A stretch of 64,000 bases of DNA, from positions 14,770,744 through 14,834,743 of the forward strand of contig NC_072456.1 in NCBI RefSeq assembly GCF_027596085.1, in the 5' to 3' direction. Made by a program: the position numbers and the translations under genes. Positions 14,897-27,500 of the stretch are shown in pieces. Position 1 is the stretch's first letter, and each line of letters starts with the position of its first letter. The notes under the pieces were generated by a model, which made no database searches, was not told the origin of the DNA, and saw only the letters and a list, made by a program, of their open reading frames with translations. This DNA is from Anoplopoma fimbria. Its lineage: Eukaryota > Chordata > Actinopteri > Perciformes > Anoplopomatidae.

Positions 14897-15927
14897 CTGC
14901 AGTGTGTGCTTTGCTCAAACAAAAATTTGAAGTGTGTGTTTTTACAGAGCCTAAAAGATATGACTGTGTGTGTGTGTGTCTATTCTGACCCTAACGCTGT
15001 TGGCATAACTGTGTGAAGACCAGTCACTATGTTGTTATTTTTTTCTCTTCCTCTGCTCACAGAGAGCAAAGGAAGCCCTGCAGACAGGGGGTGGATGGGG
15101 GGAAGAAGTAGAACAAACAAGAAAAAAGAGCAGGCGGATGAGTGATATTTAGATGAGAAAGAGGGGAGAGAAGGATGGGGATGGAAAGCAGCAAGGGAAG
15201 TTTGGGAAAACTAAGGAAAAACAAGTGATTGTCAGAGGAATTAACGAAGGGCATGCAGAGCAGTAGGGGACGTTGAATTGAAACATTTATAGAAAAATAA
15301 GGAAAACAACAGAGGAGTGTAAAACATGAAACAGAAAAGCCTGAGGTGTGCTTGCTGTTTTACTGCATCAAACATGTTTGTGTAGAAAAATCAAGCACAT
15401 TACCGCCAGAGCTTGATTAAACTATGAATAAAATATTATTCATTTTAATATATCACATGATTGCTTGCTTTCTCGGTTGCTTCGTGGGAACAGGTCTCTG
15501 CTGTTTGAATCCAAAGCTGCAGCTAGTATTGATGAAGTTTCAGGTTTGATTTTGAGGTAAATAATATTGTTTTTGAAGGCGACGTTAGGGTTCAAGATTA
15601 GAACAACAATGAACAGAAGTACAGAAAGCTGACGACTCCTCAGCCTACATTAATAGGGTGGAGTATATTTCGCTTTATTTGGGGCGAATAGTTGTAAATC
15701 ATTAAATTGCCTGCTAGTTTCTTCCTGTTATTGCTACCAATGCTGCAGCAATTATTCACATAGTTACATGCAGTAATTAGTTTGCTTTGACTTTTTGTTT
15801 GTCATTTTGTAGGTGTAAGTTACTTATCTGGTTAGCCAAGATGAGAAGTTATCAGTTTGACCACTGCTAAAACAAACCAAAGACATGCCATGTATCATTT
15901 CCTTTTCATTGGAAGATTTTTCGACAG

Positions 15928-15930
<3 letters not shown>

Positions 15931-15963
<33 letters not shown>
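15931..15963. repeat. (AT)n microsatellite, 33 bp
   Basis: A perfect AT array, self-complementary and so able to extrude as a hairpin. Confidence 0.95.
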
Positions 15964-15965
<2 letters not shown>

Positions 15966-16180
15966 TAAATCTGTGTCAGTTTGTGAATGTAGCTAACCAG
16001 ATTAATTCCCAGATGTGGCTAAATGCTATAAAATGCCACATTTGTCAGCCATGCAGACGTCTCAGAAAGAGAAAGTCTAAGTGGAGCCAAAGAGATGGTG
16101 CTGACAACAAATGACAGTGAGTGATGGAAATAAGATAATAAGGTAATGAAAAACAGGAGCGAGAGAAAGTTGTGATTTGT

Positions 16181-16187
<7 letters not shown>

Positions 16188-16224
<37 letters not shown>
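16188..16224. repeat. (GT)n microsatellite, 37 bp
   Basis: A GT array ending in a G run. It lies about 140 bp from a long CA array of opposite orientation (16366-16460), so the two could pair as an imperfect inverted repeat. Confidence 0.93.
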
Positions 16225-16225
<1 letters not shown>

Positions 16226-16364
16226 GGGGGGCACAATAGCCCCAGTGTTATCTGCTGAGGATGATGAGGGAAGAGGGGGCAGCTGGTTCACATTTCCTTG
16301 GTGCAGGGGGATGGCAGCCAGCTGCACTACAGCTCTGAAGTAGCCTTCCCTCACGCACACACAT

Positions 16365-16365
<1 letters not shown>

Positions 16366-16460
<95 letters not shown>
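16366..16460. repeat. (CA)n microsatellite, 95 bp
   Basis: A perfect CA array paired with the oppositely oriented GT array at 16188-16224. Confidence 0.97.
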
Positions 16461-16462
<2 letters not shown>

Positions 16463-17058
16463 TCACTCTGGGGGAAAATGCTGGGTATTGCTGTTGTTGC
16501 TCTGGGTTCATTCATGAGCCGACCTGGCTATGAGCTCTGCTGCAATGCCCAGGTGACTGAGGCGGCCTCATGGGACCTTGTTAGTGACAAACACACTCAC
16601 TAGACATACACTCAATTCAGCCCATATCCGATATTTGGGGCACGAAGCATTTAACAAAGGAGACATTTTGCTGCAAAACTTTAACAATCTTTCATTTGTG
16701 TGAAATAACTTTGTGAACTTTCTTGTTCAGTATTTTTAAATCGCCAGGGATTCTGTCTGATGCATCAATGACGTTATGTAAGGTGCTTTAAAAAGTCTTA
16801 ATTGGCTTTAGGTGCATGAAACCAAGACAATCATTTTGATATATTGTGTCATTTTGGCACCCTCTAGAGAGTGAGATAATAATGTAATAACAGCGACAAA
16901 TGCCATCATCATAGTCTTGGAAGAAGGCATGATGTTTTTTTGTTTTTTTTGGTTCCCCTTGCTTTTCTTCCTCCTTAGCTTTTTTTCCTTTCTCTTCTCT
17001 CATTTCCTTTTCCTTGAGCCTTCATCATACCTTTAGGGTGGATTGTCTGAGCAGTCAC

Positions 17059-17059
<1 letters not shown>

Positions 17060-17105
<46 letters not shown>
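17060..17105. repeat. (AT)n microsatellite, 46 bp
   Basis: A perfect AT array of about 23 units in unique-looking flanks. Confidence 0.96.
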
Positions 17106-17109
<4 letters not shown>

Positions 17110-17984
17110 TCGCTACATCTCAATTCTTCTGCACACAAACTCAGCTTTATTTAGCTGGGACTGAGCCACAATGTTAAACATAGTGTGCCGGGATCTGGCC
17201 GGGTTTTGGGTTTTGTATTTTGTCTTGTGTACTCTTTAGTCGCTCATTTTGTGTCATTGTCTCTAATTTACTTCGGAGGCTTCCCCGCTATCATGCCAGC
17301 AAACACAGGGCTGAAATGAGAGAACGGGTAATGGAATACTGATTAATTTTATAGTACCTGTTAAGCTGGTGTGTGTTTGTGCGTGTGTTTGTGCGTGTGT
17401 TTATGTGTACAAGGGATAAGTGGATAGGTAGAAAGTACCCAGGCCCATTACATAACCCAGGGAACGAACACACATTTGTGCCGGTGTGGGTATTCACATT
17501 AGTGCACGTGATAGTAAAGGCCGTGCTCATGCACACTTACACGCACTCACATACACACAGAGTCTCTAGAGAAGACAGACAAGGGGTGGGTTGACCAGAT
17601 GGAGCAGCCTGCTTCTCGCTGAGCGAGCTTGACGACAGCTGAACAGCTTGAGGTGTGCTGGAGTGGCAGGCCACAAACACACACAGACACACACACTCAC
17701 ACATCGTGCACACATATACTGTACGGACATGTACAATGACACACTGCCTCATACACTCATGTAGAACACACATGGATGATCATGCTCACACACACACACT
17801 TGCATTTATTTAGAGATGCTCAGAGAGAACAAGCAATAAAACTCGTAAAGGACGCACAATAAACGCTCCATATTGCATTCCATCATACAAGGCCTTCAGA
17901 TTGGTGGTAAAGGCTTTTTGGCTCACTCTGTCTAGCCTAGTGCCTAAAAATGTGTTGTTTCTCAGGATAGCCTCGCCCAATCTC

Positions 17985-18560
17985 TTCATGTTCACCTCCT
18001 CGCTCCCTCTTTCCCCCCCCTCCTTCTCCGTTCCTCCCTCCCTACGAATCGTGACTCTCCAGTCAGCCTATTCCCTTAGCTGTGATTATGGGGCTTTGGA
18101 TTCCAGCCTGCATGCATTTCAAGGCCTGGAGGCTTTGGAAATACCAGCCGTCTTTTTCAGTCCAATAAAGAACGGCGAGTGAGGGTGATCCAAAAATGCG
18201 AGGCGAGCGAGCGAACAAGTTGTACACAACTCTTGCGGTGAATAAGCAAAACAAAAAAAGAAACATAAAAAGCGTGGAGAAAAAAGAAAAAACGGGCCCT
18301 TTGGTTGATAAAAAGCCAGCACTCTGCCCGCGCCAAGAAGATGAGCAGCTTGGTGGTACGGCAGCCTGGCATGGATGTCATCCTTTTATGATCCTTTTCA
18401 ATTTTGTTCACTCATTTCCCACGATTCATTGCGCTGATGTTCGTGTGGATGGAAATCCTAAATAATTAACCGCTGTTGTCTTTACATTTGCCTCCCTGAT
18501 GTTTTGATTTTGTGCTGTTGACAAGCCTTTAGAGGCAAGTTGGCACATTTCGCTGCGAAG
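17985..18560. other. Complex non-repetitive block, candidate conserved non-coding element
   Basis: About 575 bp of balanced, non-repetitive sequence apart from a C-rich tract near 18012-18020 and A-rich runs at 18250-18295. It has no simple repeats and no recognisable coding content. Short frames of 60-90 codons exist on both strands but none looks like a protein family. Such stretches in long introns of neural genes are often cis-regulatory, but conservation cannot be judged from one sequence. Confidence 0.25.
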
Positions 18561-19203
18561 CGTCCATGATGTATATCAGAAGATTTTTTTCCTTCCACCT
18601 CTTGCACAACAATGCATTAACTCACTCCACCGTGTTCCTGACTTTGACTGGAAGGAGTGCAAAACAAGTTCAAGCTCATTTATCTATGTAGCAAATCATC
18701 ACAAGCATGTTGTGAAAGATTGAACAGATGCAGGGGGGAAAAAAACCTGTCTTGGTCTAACTCATCAGGAGCCAGGAGGAGTAATGTTATTTATGATAAA
18801 AGTCAAACCTTTCCCCACTTTCTGCATAAAATATCCTTAAAGGAGAACACATGGTTTGTGATGATGATTCCTTGGCAAAGACACACCATGGTATATGGCC
18901 ACTTGGTGTTCTCATACATGAGGACACAATGGAAGAAAATCATTTTTAGTCTACACTTGGGAACCCACAGGCTGTGTCTTGGCGCCTGCCACAGTTTTGT
19001 GTTTACCTCCTGATATCTCCTCAAGGGAGAATCACAAGATGACAATGCAGGCCGTGGAGATCTAGCCCCCAAAAAATCAGCTAAGAACATAATGAGTGAC
19101 CCCAGTGAGAAGAAGTCCAAGTCATAACCCTATCACACAAGAGCAAAGCAAGAGGAAATCTGTCTCGAGACTTGACATTAAACTGAGACCAAGCTTGAGC
19201 CTG

Positions 19204-19250
19204 GTTATGGATTACATAGTAAAACAACATGGTAATCCATAACTGGATTA
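19204..19250. promoter_or_regulatory. Inverted repeat with three TAATCC/GGATTA motifs
   Basis: GTTATGGATTAC (19204-19215) is the exact reverse complement of GTAATCCATAAC (19232-19243), with a 16-bp spacer. A third GGATTA follows at 19245-19250. TAATCC is the core bound by K50 homeodomain factors (OTX, CRX, PITX, GSC). The sequence pattern is certain; binding or regulatory function is inference. Confidence 0.4.
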
Positions 19251-19610
19251 CAATGGTAAAACATCAATGATGTAGCTCAGGGGCTTCTTCCATGAAGAGT
19301 TTTGAGCCAAAACTCTCTGTCGTCTCTGGCCGGCGTGGTGTAAATCACTGAAACTGAAAGGTTTTTCGGTTTTAATCCTGAGAGAGGGAAGGTCTGTGCC
19401 GCGAGCTTGCTGATTCAAGGACGGAAGGAATCCGGTACCCACCATCACTGCCAAAGTGCTCTTGAGCTAAGTGCTCAATAAACTGTTACATGACTCTCTC
19501 ACAGCCTGTCTGATTATACATTGTTCTTCAGATCACTGTCGCTGGCAGTGGCTCCACTGCCTTGTCTGGGGCCAATATGATACATTCATCCGTCTCCATT
19601 AAGTCTGTAA

Positions 19611-19635
19611 CCCCCCCACCCCCACCCCCACCCCC
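19611..19635 (-). other. Strong G-quadruplex motif on the minus strand
   Basis: The + strand reads C7 A C5 A C5 A C5, so the minus strand has four G runs of at least five separated by single-T loops. This is the arrangement expected to give very stable parallel quadruplexes, with an i-motif possible on the C strand. An AC-rich run follows at once. It lies in non-coding sequence 11.6 kb upstream of the first coding exon. Confidence 0.8.
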
Positions 19636-19710
19636 ACACACCTCAGACTTGATCATCAGGACGTCAGACTCATCCGTCGTTCAGACTCATCTGCCCTGGA
19701 TGTGGTTTTG

Positions 19711-19712
<2 letters not shown>

Positions 19713-19775
<63 letters not shown>
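19713..19775. repeat. (TG)n microsatellite, 63 bp
   Basis: A perfect TG array about 80 bp downstream of the G-quadruplex motif. Confidence 0.97.
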
Positions 19776-19777
<2 letters not shown>

Positions 19778-22214
19778 CCTCTCTTACATTCTGAGCATGC
19801 ATGTAACTGACCTATCTTTCTTTTTGTCTGCCTTCCTCTCTTTTTCCTTCCTCTTCACCCACTGCCACTCTCCATATGTACGGTTGCATGTGCACATATG
19901 TGAGTGTGTGTGTGTGTGTGGCTGGCTGGCTTGGTAAGAGAGGCAACATTTTTTTTCTTAGTAGTTATATCAGGAGAGAAGAGCCCCCCCCCCACCCCAC
20001 TCTCTCTCTCTCTCTTTCTGTCTCTCCCCACTCTACCCTTCACTCCGTGCACACTGGCACACAGCACAATAATACACAGCATGGATGTGGAAAGTGGTGA
20101 AATGACAAACACACAGAGGACATAAAAGACAGTGAGTCTGAGAGAAAGGGGTCTTGTTTATGCATTAGTTGCAGGACTTAAAAGCCCCCCCCCCATCTAC
20201 TCTAACACCGCTTAAAATCTGCATGGGAGCTGCAGGCAGAAAAATCAACAAACCCGGTACCCCCCCATCCACCCATTCTCAACTGGGGTGTTGCTGTTTT
20301 GAATACCACAGAATAAATTTGCTTTTTGCATTTTGCAGTCTCCTAAAAATATGACATTTTATATAGTGTGAGTGAGACTCACATAGGAAAAGTAAAGAAT
20401 CTCCTCTTACACATGTTCAGAGCTGAATCAGGTGGAGATCGATGGCTGTCGGGAGTGGTACCCTGCTGTGAAGGAATCTGTGATGTAAAAAAGAAAAGAG
20501 GATTTAAAGAGGTTTACCAGCTGTGTGACCTCTCACCTTTAACCTCGACAACCCCCTCAACTCCCATCCCTCCCTTGGCCCTCTGAAATTCATTCTCAAG
20601 TCAACGACACACAAAGTGAACGGGTGTAGTGGGGGTCTAAGAGGGCGGCGGTGGCGGAGGGTCTTTGTTCGGAGTGAAAAGGTCAGAGGAAGGGGTACTC
20701 AGATGAGTGATTGCTGACTTTGTAGACACACTGAAGTGAATGTGAGAGAGTGAAGCATTGGACACACATCGGAGAGGCCATACATGTGTGGTCACTTAAA
20801 GTGCCTTTTCCTTATGTGTGTGAGCAGGTTTGGTGGAAGCTCCATCATGTTCATCATCCCCGCCATTCTTCTCCTGGCTCTTGCCCATGCGCCTGACCGT
20901 CAGCCCCAATAACCTTCTGTCTGCCACACAAACCAACTCTTTATTCCAGTGGGGTGGGAGGAAAATAAGGCCAGTTCACAACACTGGCTCTGTGTTTCGA
21001 CCGTTTACTGTGGAGGAATACATTAATATGGATCATGCCACACATGATTACCTCCCACTGAATCCCCCCCACCCGTACAGCATCTGCCAACCACTAGCTA
21101 AATGCTCAACAGGTCACATGAGGCGGCTTGAGCCTCCATGGGCGTCCAACAGACACAGGACTTCTCAGACTTTGCCGTCTGATGGTTATCTAGAAACAAG
21201 GGCTTGTGGGAAATTCTACAGTCCTGAGCCTTCCCCAAATACATTTAGGCATTGTAGTTTGAGTTCCCCTTATGAGGAGTTACTCATATCCTTTTGCTTG
21301 TAAGGATGTATTTTAGTGATCTCTAATTTATTTGTCTTTGGAATTTTGTCTAAAGTAAGTGTTTGTTTGTTCAGTCGGTCTTTTTTTGGCATTCATTGTC
21401 TGGTTCGCTGTACCACACCATTGGGACACTGGGTTTTGTTTTTAAGTAGAAAGTCATGAGTCACATTTGCCGCTGTCTGTTCTGTGGTTCTTTCGTAAAG
21501 TGGTTGTAAAAAACAGTTGTCCTTCCCAAGGCTTTCAGTGGTAGTGCTGGTGGTGGGACCATGATGGGTGAACTGACAGGCAGAAAGACAGAGTGTGGGT
21601 CAACCTTGCCATCTGTCTCTGCTCTTCACAATGCTGTGTGATTGACAAGGGTGCAGACACACCCCTAACCTCCAGCCCAAACAGGTTCCAACCACAGCCT
21701 GCTGCACTCAAGAGTTGTGCAACGTTAATTGCTATGGTAGCATGTTTATCTTCGTTCTTGTACGCTCAACTATATAATTTAATATCATTTGGAAAATTAG
21801 TGTAGAGACATACGGATTTAAATGTGTACGCAACAATCCCAAGTGGTGTCTCTCATGTCTATTGCAGCACCTGCTGGCTCGATGCCGTTGGGAGTGTTCA
21901 TTTGTAAATCAATAATTTTTCGTGTTCCCTGCTTCGTATAGTCAATAGTCAGATTATAGCACAAAGTAGTGCAAATTAAAATGCATCTTTCCCAATCACA
22001 CATAGAAAAGGCTTAATCTTAGACACTCTGGCCGCCACAGCGAGGTTACTATTTAGCTAGCTGATGGGCTTTGGCCCAGTTTCAGAGGCAAATTACCCAG
22101 ATTAACTCCATTTTCAATTAATTCCCTGTAAAAAAGGAGCCTGAATAAGACGACCACCCTTGATGAAGGGAGGGGTTGTTATCAACAGAGCCAATATAGT
22201 TCCCCCTGTGTATT

Positions 22215-22217
<3 letters not shown>

Positions 22218-22286
<69 letters not shown>

Positions 22287-22297
22287 TGTGTGTGTGT
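22218..22297. repeat. (GT)n microsatellite, 80 bp with one interruption
   Basis: A GT array broken once by an extra TT near 22283. Confidence 0.96.
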
Positions 22298-24542
22298 TGC
22301 TATCTTTTGTTTGTGAATGTGCAAGTTCGTGTGTGTCTTTCTCTTTCCCAGTCTTATGACATACAGGATTAATCAAAAAGCTGCCAGGACAAAAGGAGCC
22401 TTAGATATGAGCCGTGAAAAAGCAGCCCTGCTTCAGCCGAGGGTTGGAGGCTCATATTATATGTAACTGAATGATCCGTGCCAAAGCAGAGGCAGATATC
22501 CAGTATAAAATATATCTCAAGAGCAAAGGTCTATCAGGCCCACAGATACTGCATGACCAAACAGCTGCACAGGTGAGTCAGCGGATGAATTTTCAAAACA
22601 TCCATATATGGCATTTGCAACAGTGTTTTTTCAAGAAAAATAAAGACTTGTTCGCTGCCACATGTCCTTGATGGCTCTGTGGTAGAATATCCTTATCTTA
22701 TCATCTGCAATGTTGAATTTGTAACACATATGCTAGAATTTTTGAACATGACAAGCACCTAGTTATTACACTGAGCTCCCTTGTTACCCGTCACATTTGT
22801 TTCTTAAAAAGATCCCAATCCAGTTTTAATTAAGTTAATTTAGATTTTTAAAACTTTTTAAAGTAAAGGGGCCAAAGATAGGTCCAGTTTCAGTCGGTTG
22901 TGATTTCTCTCAAAATGCCAGCAGTCATTTTGTTGTGTAGGTGTCACCGTTTTTCAAATTGGTATATATCTCTTCTTGGAAATGAAACTTCTCAAACCAC
23001 ACAGCAAATGTTTCACGGTGAGCCCTGCCAATTACACAGAGGAGTTTTTGGAGACATTTTCCAAACACCCTGGACTGCCAGCCTTTACCTCCTCCGCCTC
23101 CTCCTCAATCACTTAGAATAATCTCATTCCCCCACCATCCGCATCCCAATTTCAGAATGAAAATGAAGCGTTCTTCCCCGAGTGTCCCAGCCGCCCTTAA
23201 AAAATGTCTTTCCCCACTTCTATGGCAATTTTATTTTTTAAAGGGACCTTCAAGCCCCGGGCCAGTCGATGCTTGTCAGACTCTATTGGCGGAGGGCCAG
23301 AACTTGATGTCACCCCTCCTTTACCCAGTTCTTCTTACCGCCACAATCTCTCTTGTACACAGACACAACACATCCCCAGCCAACTGCCCCTTTATTGTCA
23401 AGGACTGTCTCACTCACCCTGTCTCACCTCCCTTCCAAGTGTGACCTATACTCTGTCCTATAATTTAATGCCTCACCCTATATGTGATATGTAGCAGCCC
23501 TTCCCAGACTCTTCTAAACCAAAGTGAAGGCCATTTCAGACAGCGCCACCTATAACCTGTTACGAAGCCTGGCAGCCAGTGCGACAGACCAGGAGAGACA
23601 GAAGGAAAAAAAAAAGTGTGTGTGTGTGGACTACGTCTGCCAACTTGTGGCGTCACAGTATGGCAAGGTTACACAGGAGACAGATACTGTGTCACCGCTC
23701 TGTGGTAAACAAAATGGCTATGCAATAAAGTCCGCATTTAGGAGGTCAGTTTGCCGCCCAAGCCTCCCAGCTGCCAATCCTTTCGCTCCCGCTGCACGAC
23801 CCTGGTGCTTGCTGCTGTGCACTCAACCTCGACCGAGGTGGATTTCAGCTAAAAGCCTCACAGCCCCAGGTGTTTATTGGAAGGACAGTGCAGCCTCATA
23901 ATGCTCAGAGTAAACCCATTTCCCCGCCGATCGAACTCCGGCCAACACCTGGAGAAAAACAAAAGGTTGGTGATTCCGTGGGCTTCTGGTAATTTGATCT
24001 CAAATCTTTTTGTAAACCTCCAGTTCCTTTAGAAGGTGGGCTGACACAACACTCATTTTTCCCAAAAGCTACGACGGCTGCCTGAACATTGAACAGACAA
24101 CATCACATAACACCAATTGTACTTTAAGAAACTTTAAGAATGACCCTTAGAATGCTATGTTTTCGTTTCAACAATCATTGAACAAGAAAAGTTGACAAAT
24201 AAGTAAAAAAATCAGCAGTTCTTTGCAGCAAAATCTCCCTAAAGAAGGCAAACTGGAGCTAAAAAAGTGCTCATAAATTCCCTGAGATCCCAGGGGGACA
24301 ACAGATGGCCAACACAAGGTGTCTCTGAGGTGTCAAGCACCATTTCTGGGTGTGAGAGGTTGGGAACAGTTGAGGGCAAAGGCTCATGGGAAAGCTACTC
24401 CAAGGAGAGGTTGCTAGGGCAGGGCGTTCTGCAATCTCTTAATGAGGTCACAGCAGCGCAGCTCTCTCTACCTATGCAAACAACCTTCACTTAAGGCCAA
24501 AGGAATATGCTCAAGCGTTGCCATACCGCACAAATATACATA

Positions 24543-24560
24543 ATATATATATATATATAT
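24543..24560. repeat. (AT)9 microsatellite
   Basis: A short, perfect AT array flanked by AT-rich sequence. Confidence 0.85.
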
Positions 24561-27500
24561 AATATGCTCTGGAGTTTATTCTGTTGGGAACAGAGTTACA
24601 TGTACTTCAGACTCTGAATTGCATATCATTGGGAATATTAGTGTCTCTGCAAAAGTGTGCTTCATAATGTTACAGAACATTCTGTATTTGAATTAATATA
24701 ATAATGGCATAATCCCACCCTTTCCCCTGGCTTTGATTTCTCCACTTATATATCAGACATGCTTTGTCATAGAAATAGTCGTCACTTTGGCTCTAGTCTC
24801 TGCAAACCTTGCTGTTGCATGAGTGCAGTGTTTTCTACTGGTATATTTCATGTAAAACAAAGTAGGATGTTTAAAAATGAATGTTGCAGCTGATATCTTG
24901 CAACACGTATGGGTGTGTTTTTCTCCCGTAAGCTCTTTCCAATGGGGCTTCCCTATACGCGGTGGCAAAGGACAGGTGGGCCTTATTTGGAATTCTTATG
25001 ACACAGAACTCTCAGGAAGGAGACACTGGCAACAAAAGAGTGAAGCTGGGAGGTAGTTACACACTGGGGCATTTACATAATAGTCCTGCAGTTCCATGCA
25101 AATTCATGTGATTCCCCACCAAACATCTGCAATGCAAGCATAGTTTAGTATGCATGAGTTCGAGAGGGAAAGGGAAGGAGAGAGAGGAAATGAGGGAGAT
25201 TAGGGGAGGGGGGTTGGATGGAGAATAATGAAACCAGAGATGGTGGATTTGAAGGATGACTAGTTTGATCAGGGGGATACATTTAGAAACTAAACACACC
25301 TTCCTTAACACACACATACACCTCACACCCTCTCTGGTTATGTCTCGCACCATATACATAGCTTTAAGGTTTTAAAGGATAGTGTGCACCAGGTATGTTT
25401 TTTTTCTCCTAATGGTTGATTTTGCCTTAAGCTGAAGCCAATATTCTGATGTTTTAAGCTCAAATGGTAGAGAGAGATAGAGAGAGACCGTACCTATGAC
25501 ACTTGGAATCAATACTGTTAGGATTTCAGCATGGGGGAAAACAGATGGTTGCTATAGACTTAATTTATAGCTGAGATAGGGGCGTGTGTATGTGTGTGTC
25601 TGGGTATATATATCTGCTTCTTCCAGAGACACACGTAAATAAATGTACAGGCACATAAATAAGTTCCCTCTAAATCATTACATACTTATATGCCAAATGC
25701 ACTCATACAAATGCAAAAAAACAAATATGAAATAAACTGTTCCCATATGCAAATGTAAAGAACTAGTCTATATGTACATATTTAAGCACTGTGCAAGTTC
25801 CATACATGTATAAATACATACTAATACATGTACCCACAATGACAAAATAGTTGTCAGAGGCACAAATGCACAAGCACAAACACTGACCTATACAACACAT
25901 AGAATGAGCCACATCATAACACACTGACACACTAAATGGACCTGCATCTTACATGGGTGTGTTGAAGTCCTTCTGTAGGGTATGAATCAATGAAAGGCAA
26001 TAAACTGGTTGATGTAAAAGCCTGTAACTCTGAGTTGATGCGTAAAAACTTATGCCAAGGTAAAAGCCTGCAGAGGGAGAAGGCTGAACATAAACAGCAG
26101 AAAGCAGAGTTTAGAGAGGGCAATGAAAAAGGCAGTATTTGCTTGAAAATGAGTCTTTTTCCATCTTCCTACGGCAGAAAACAGCACAATTGACTGGCTT
26201 ATTTTTTATGTCAATGGTCTACTGCATCAGCCTCGTTCTCTTTTAAATCAAAAATCAATGATGAAGAGAGTTTATATGGCATGCCTGTGATATATGTTAC
26301 CAAAACATTTTCAAATCCACACATTATTATTATTTTATTTGTATTATTATCTTGTTGGTGCTAACTGTTTCAAGTCCCCCATGTAAAGTTTCAGGTTCTC
26401 CCTCTTCACGCAACTAACCTAGTTGATCAAAGTGGCATAATGTAGCATTAGCTGCTTAAATGTAACATTATAGCCACTTACTGTAGATGGATGTGCATTT
26501 TTCTGTTTGTCTGGACCTTAGTGCTGTGGAATCAGCCCATTCATATGAGATATGTGAGCTATGTGACTAGACAGTCAGTACATTCGTATTCTGGTTCTGG
26601 AGACATCTTTGCCCTTCTATTTGACACAAACACTCACATACTTAAAAATAATTACTACCTTATTTGATTTAAAATGGGTAAAGAACTGTGGCCCTCAAAA
26701 AACTGGCATTAGTGGTATTTTAGAGTGACTTAGAGACCTTGACCGGTCCTTTGATGAAGGTGGGTGGTATTGAAGAAGAACACTGATGCCATGTTATTAC
26801 TGGCCTTTGTTGTAAATAGTGTTCCCATTGAAGAAATTGACCTATGTCATTCTCAGCTCATTTTACATGACCTGTGTGCCCTTTATAGAAATAATAGTTA
26901 TTAATACTTCTCCTTGGCTGGATACTTTGCTCACATTGGCTTCTTGGAATAGAAGGTTTAAGACTTACTGTAAGCAGGGCCTCTCAGAGTCCTGGAGCCA
27001 AAAACTTTTTGTTGACTCACACACACTCTAGAAACCAAACAATGCATGAAAAACATACTCCAGCAGAAAGACCAACACAGAAATATTATTCTTTTTGAAG
27101 TTCTAGACATCAAACACGCTGTTTTGATGATCAAGCCCAACCGAACTGAGGGCTTTTTAACTGTGTGTGTGAAGTGAGCTTACTGTTCACCTCATAAAAG
27201 GGATTATTAATGTGGTCCCTCAGGTCATAGTTGTTTTTCTACTTGTAAATACAACTTCACATCTTTGCAGTGTGTGTGTGGGTAGATCCATTTTAACAGT
27301 ACAGTGTATATGATGGTAATGGCTCAGTGTCCTAAAACAACAACTGTCATGGTCACTTCTCGACAAATGTACGTATTACGTGTACCTTCTTTCACTCTGT
27401 AGAGTTGTGGGTAGGTAAGAAGGGGCATGTGTGTGTGTGTGGTCGTTCTTGGTGTTCCCATCTCCCCTTTCCCTTCGCTGCCATTCTCAATCTCAGTAAT

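Noticed and set aside
20830..21303. 157-codon + strand open frame
   Set aside because: No family resemblance and no supporting splice sites; the sequence looks non-coding.
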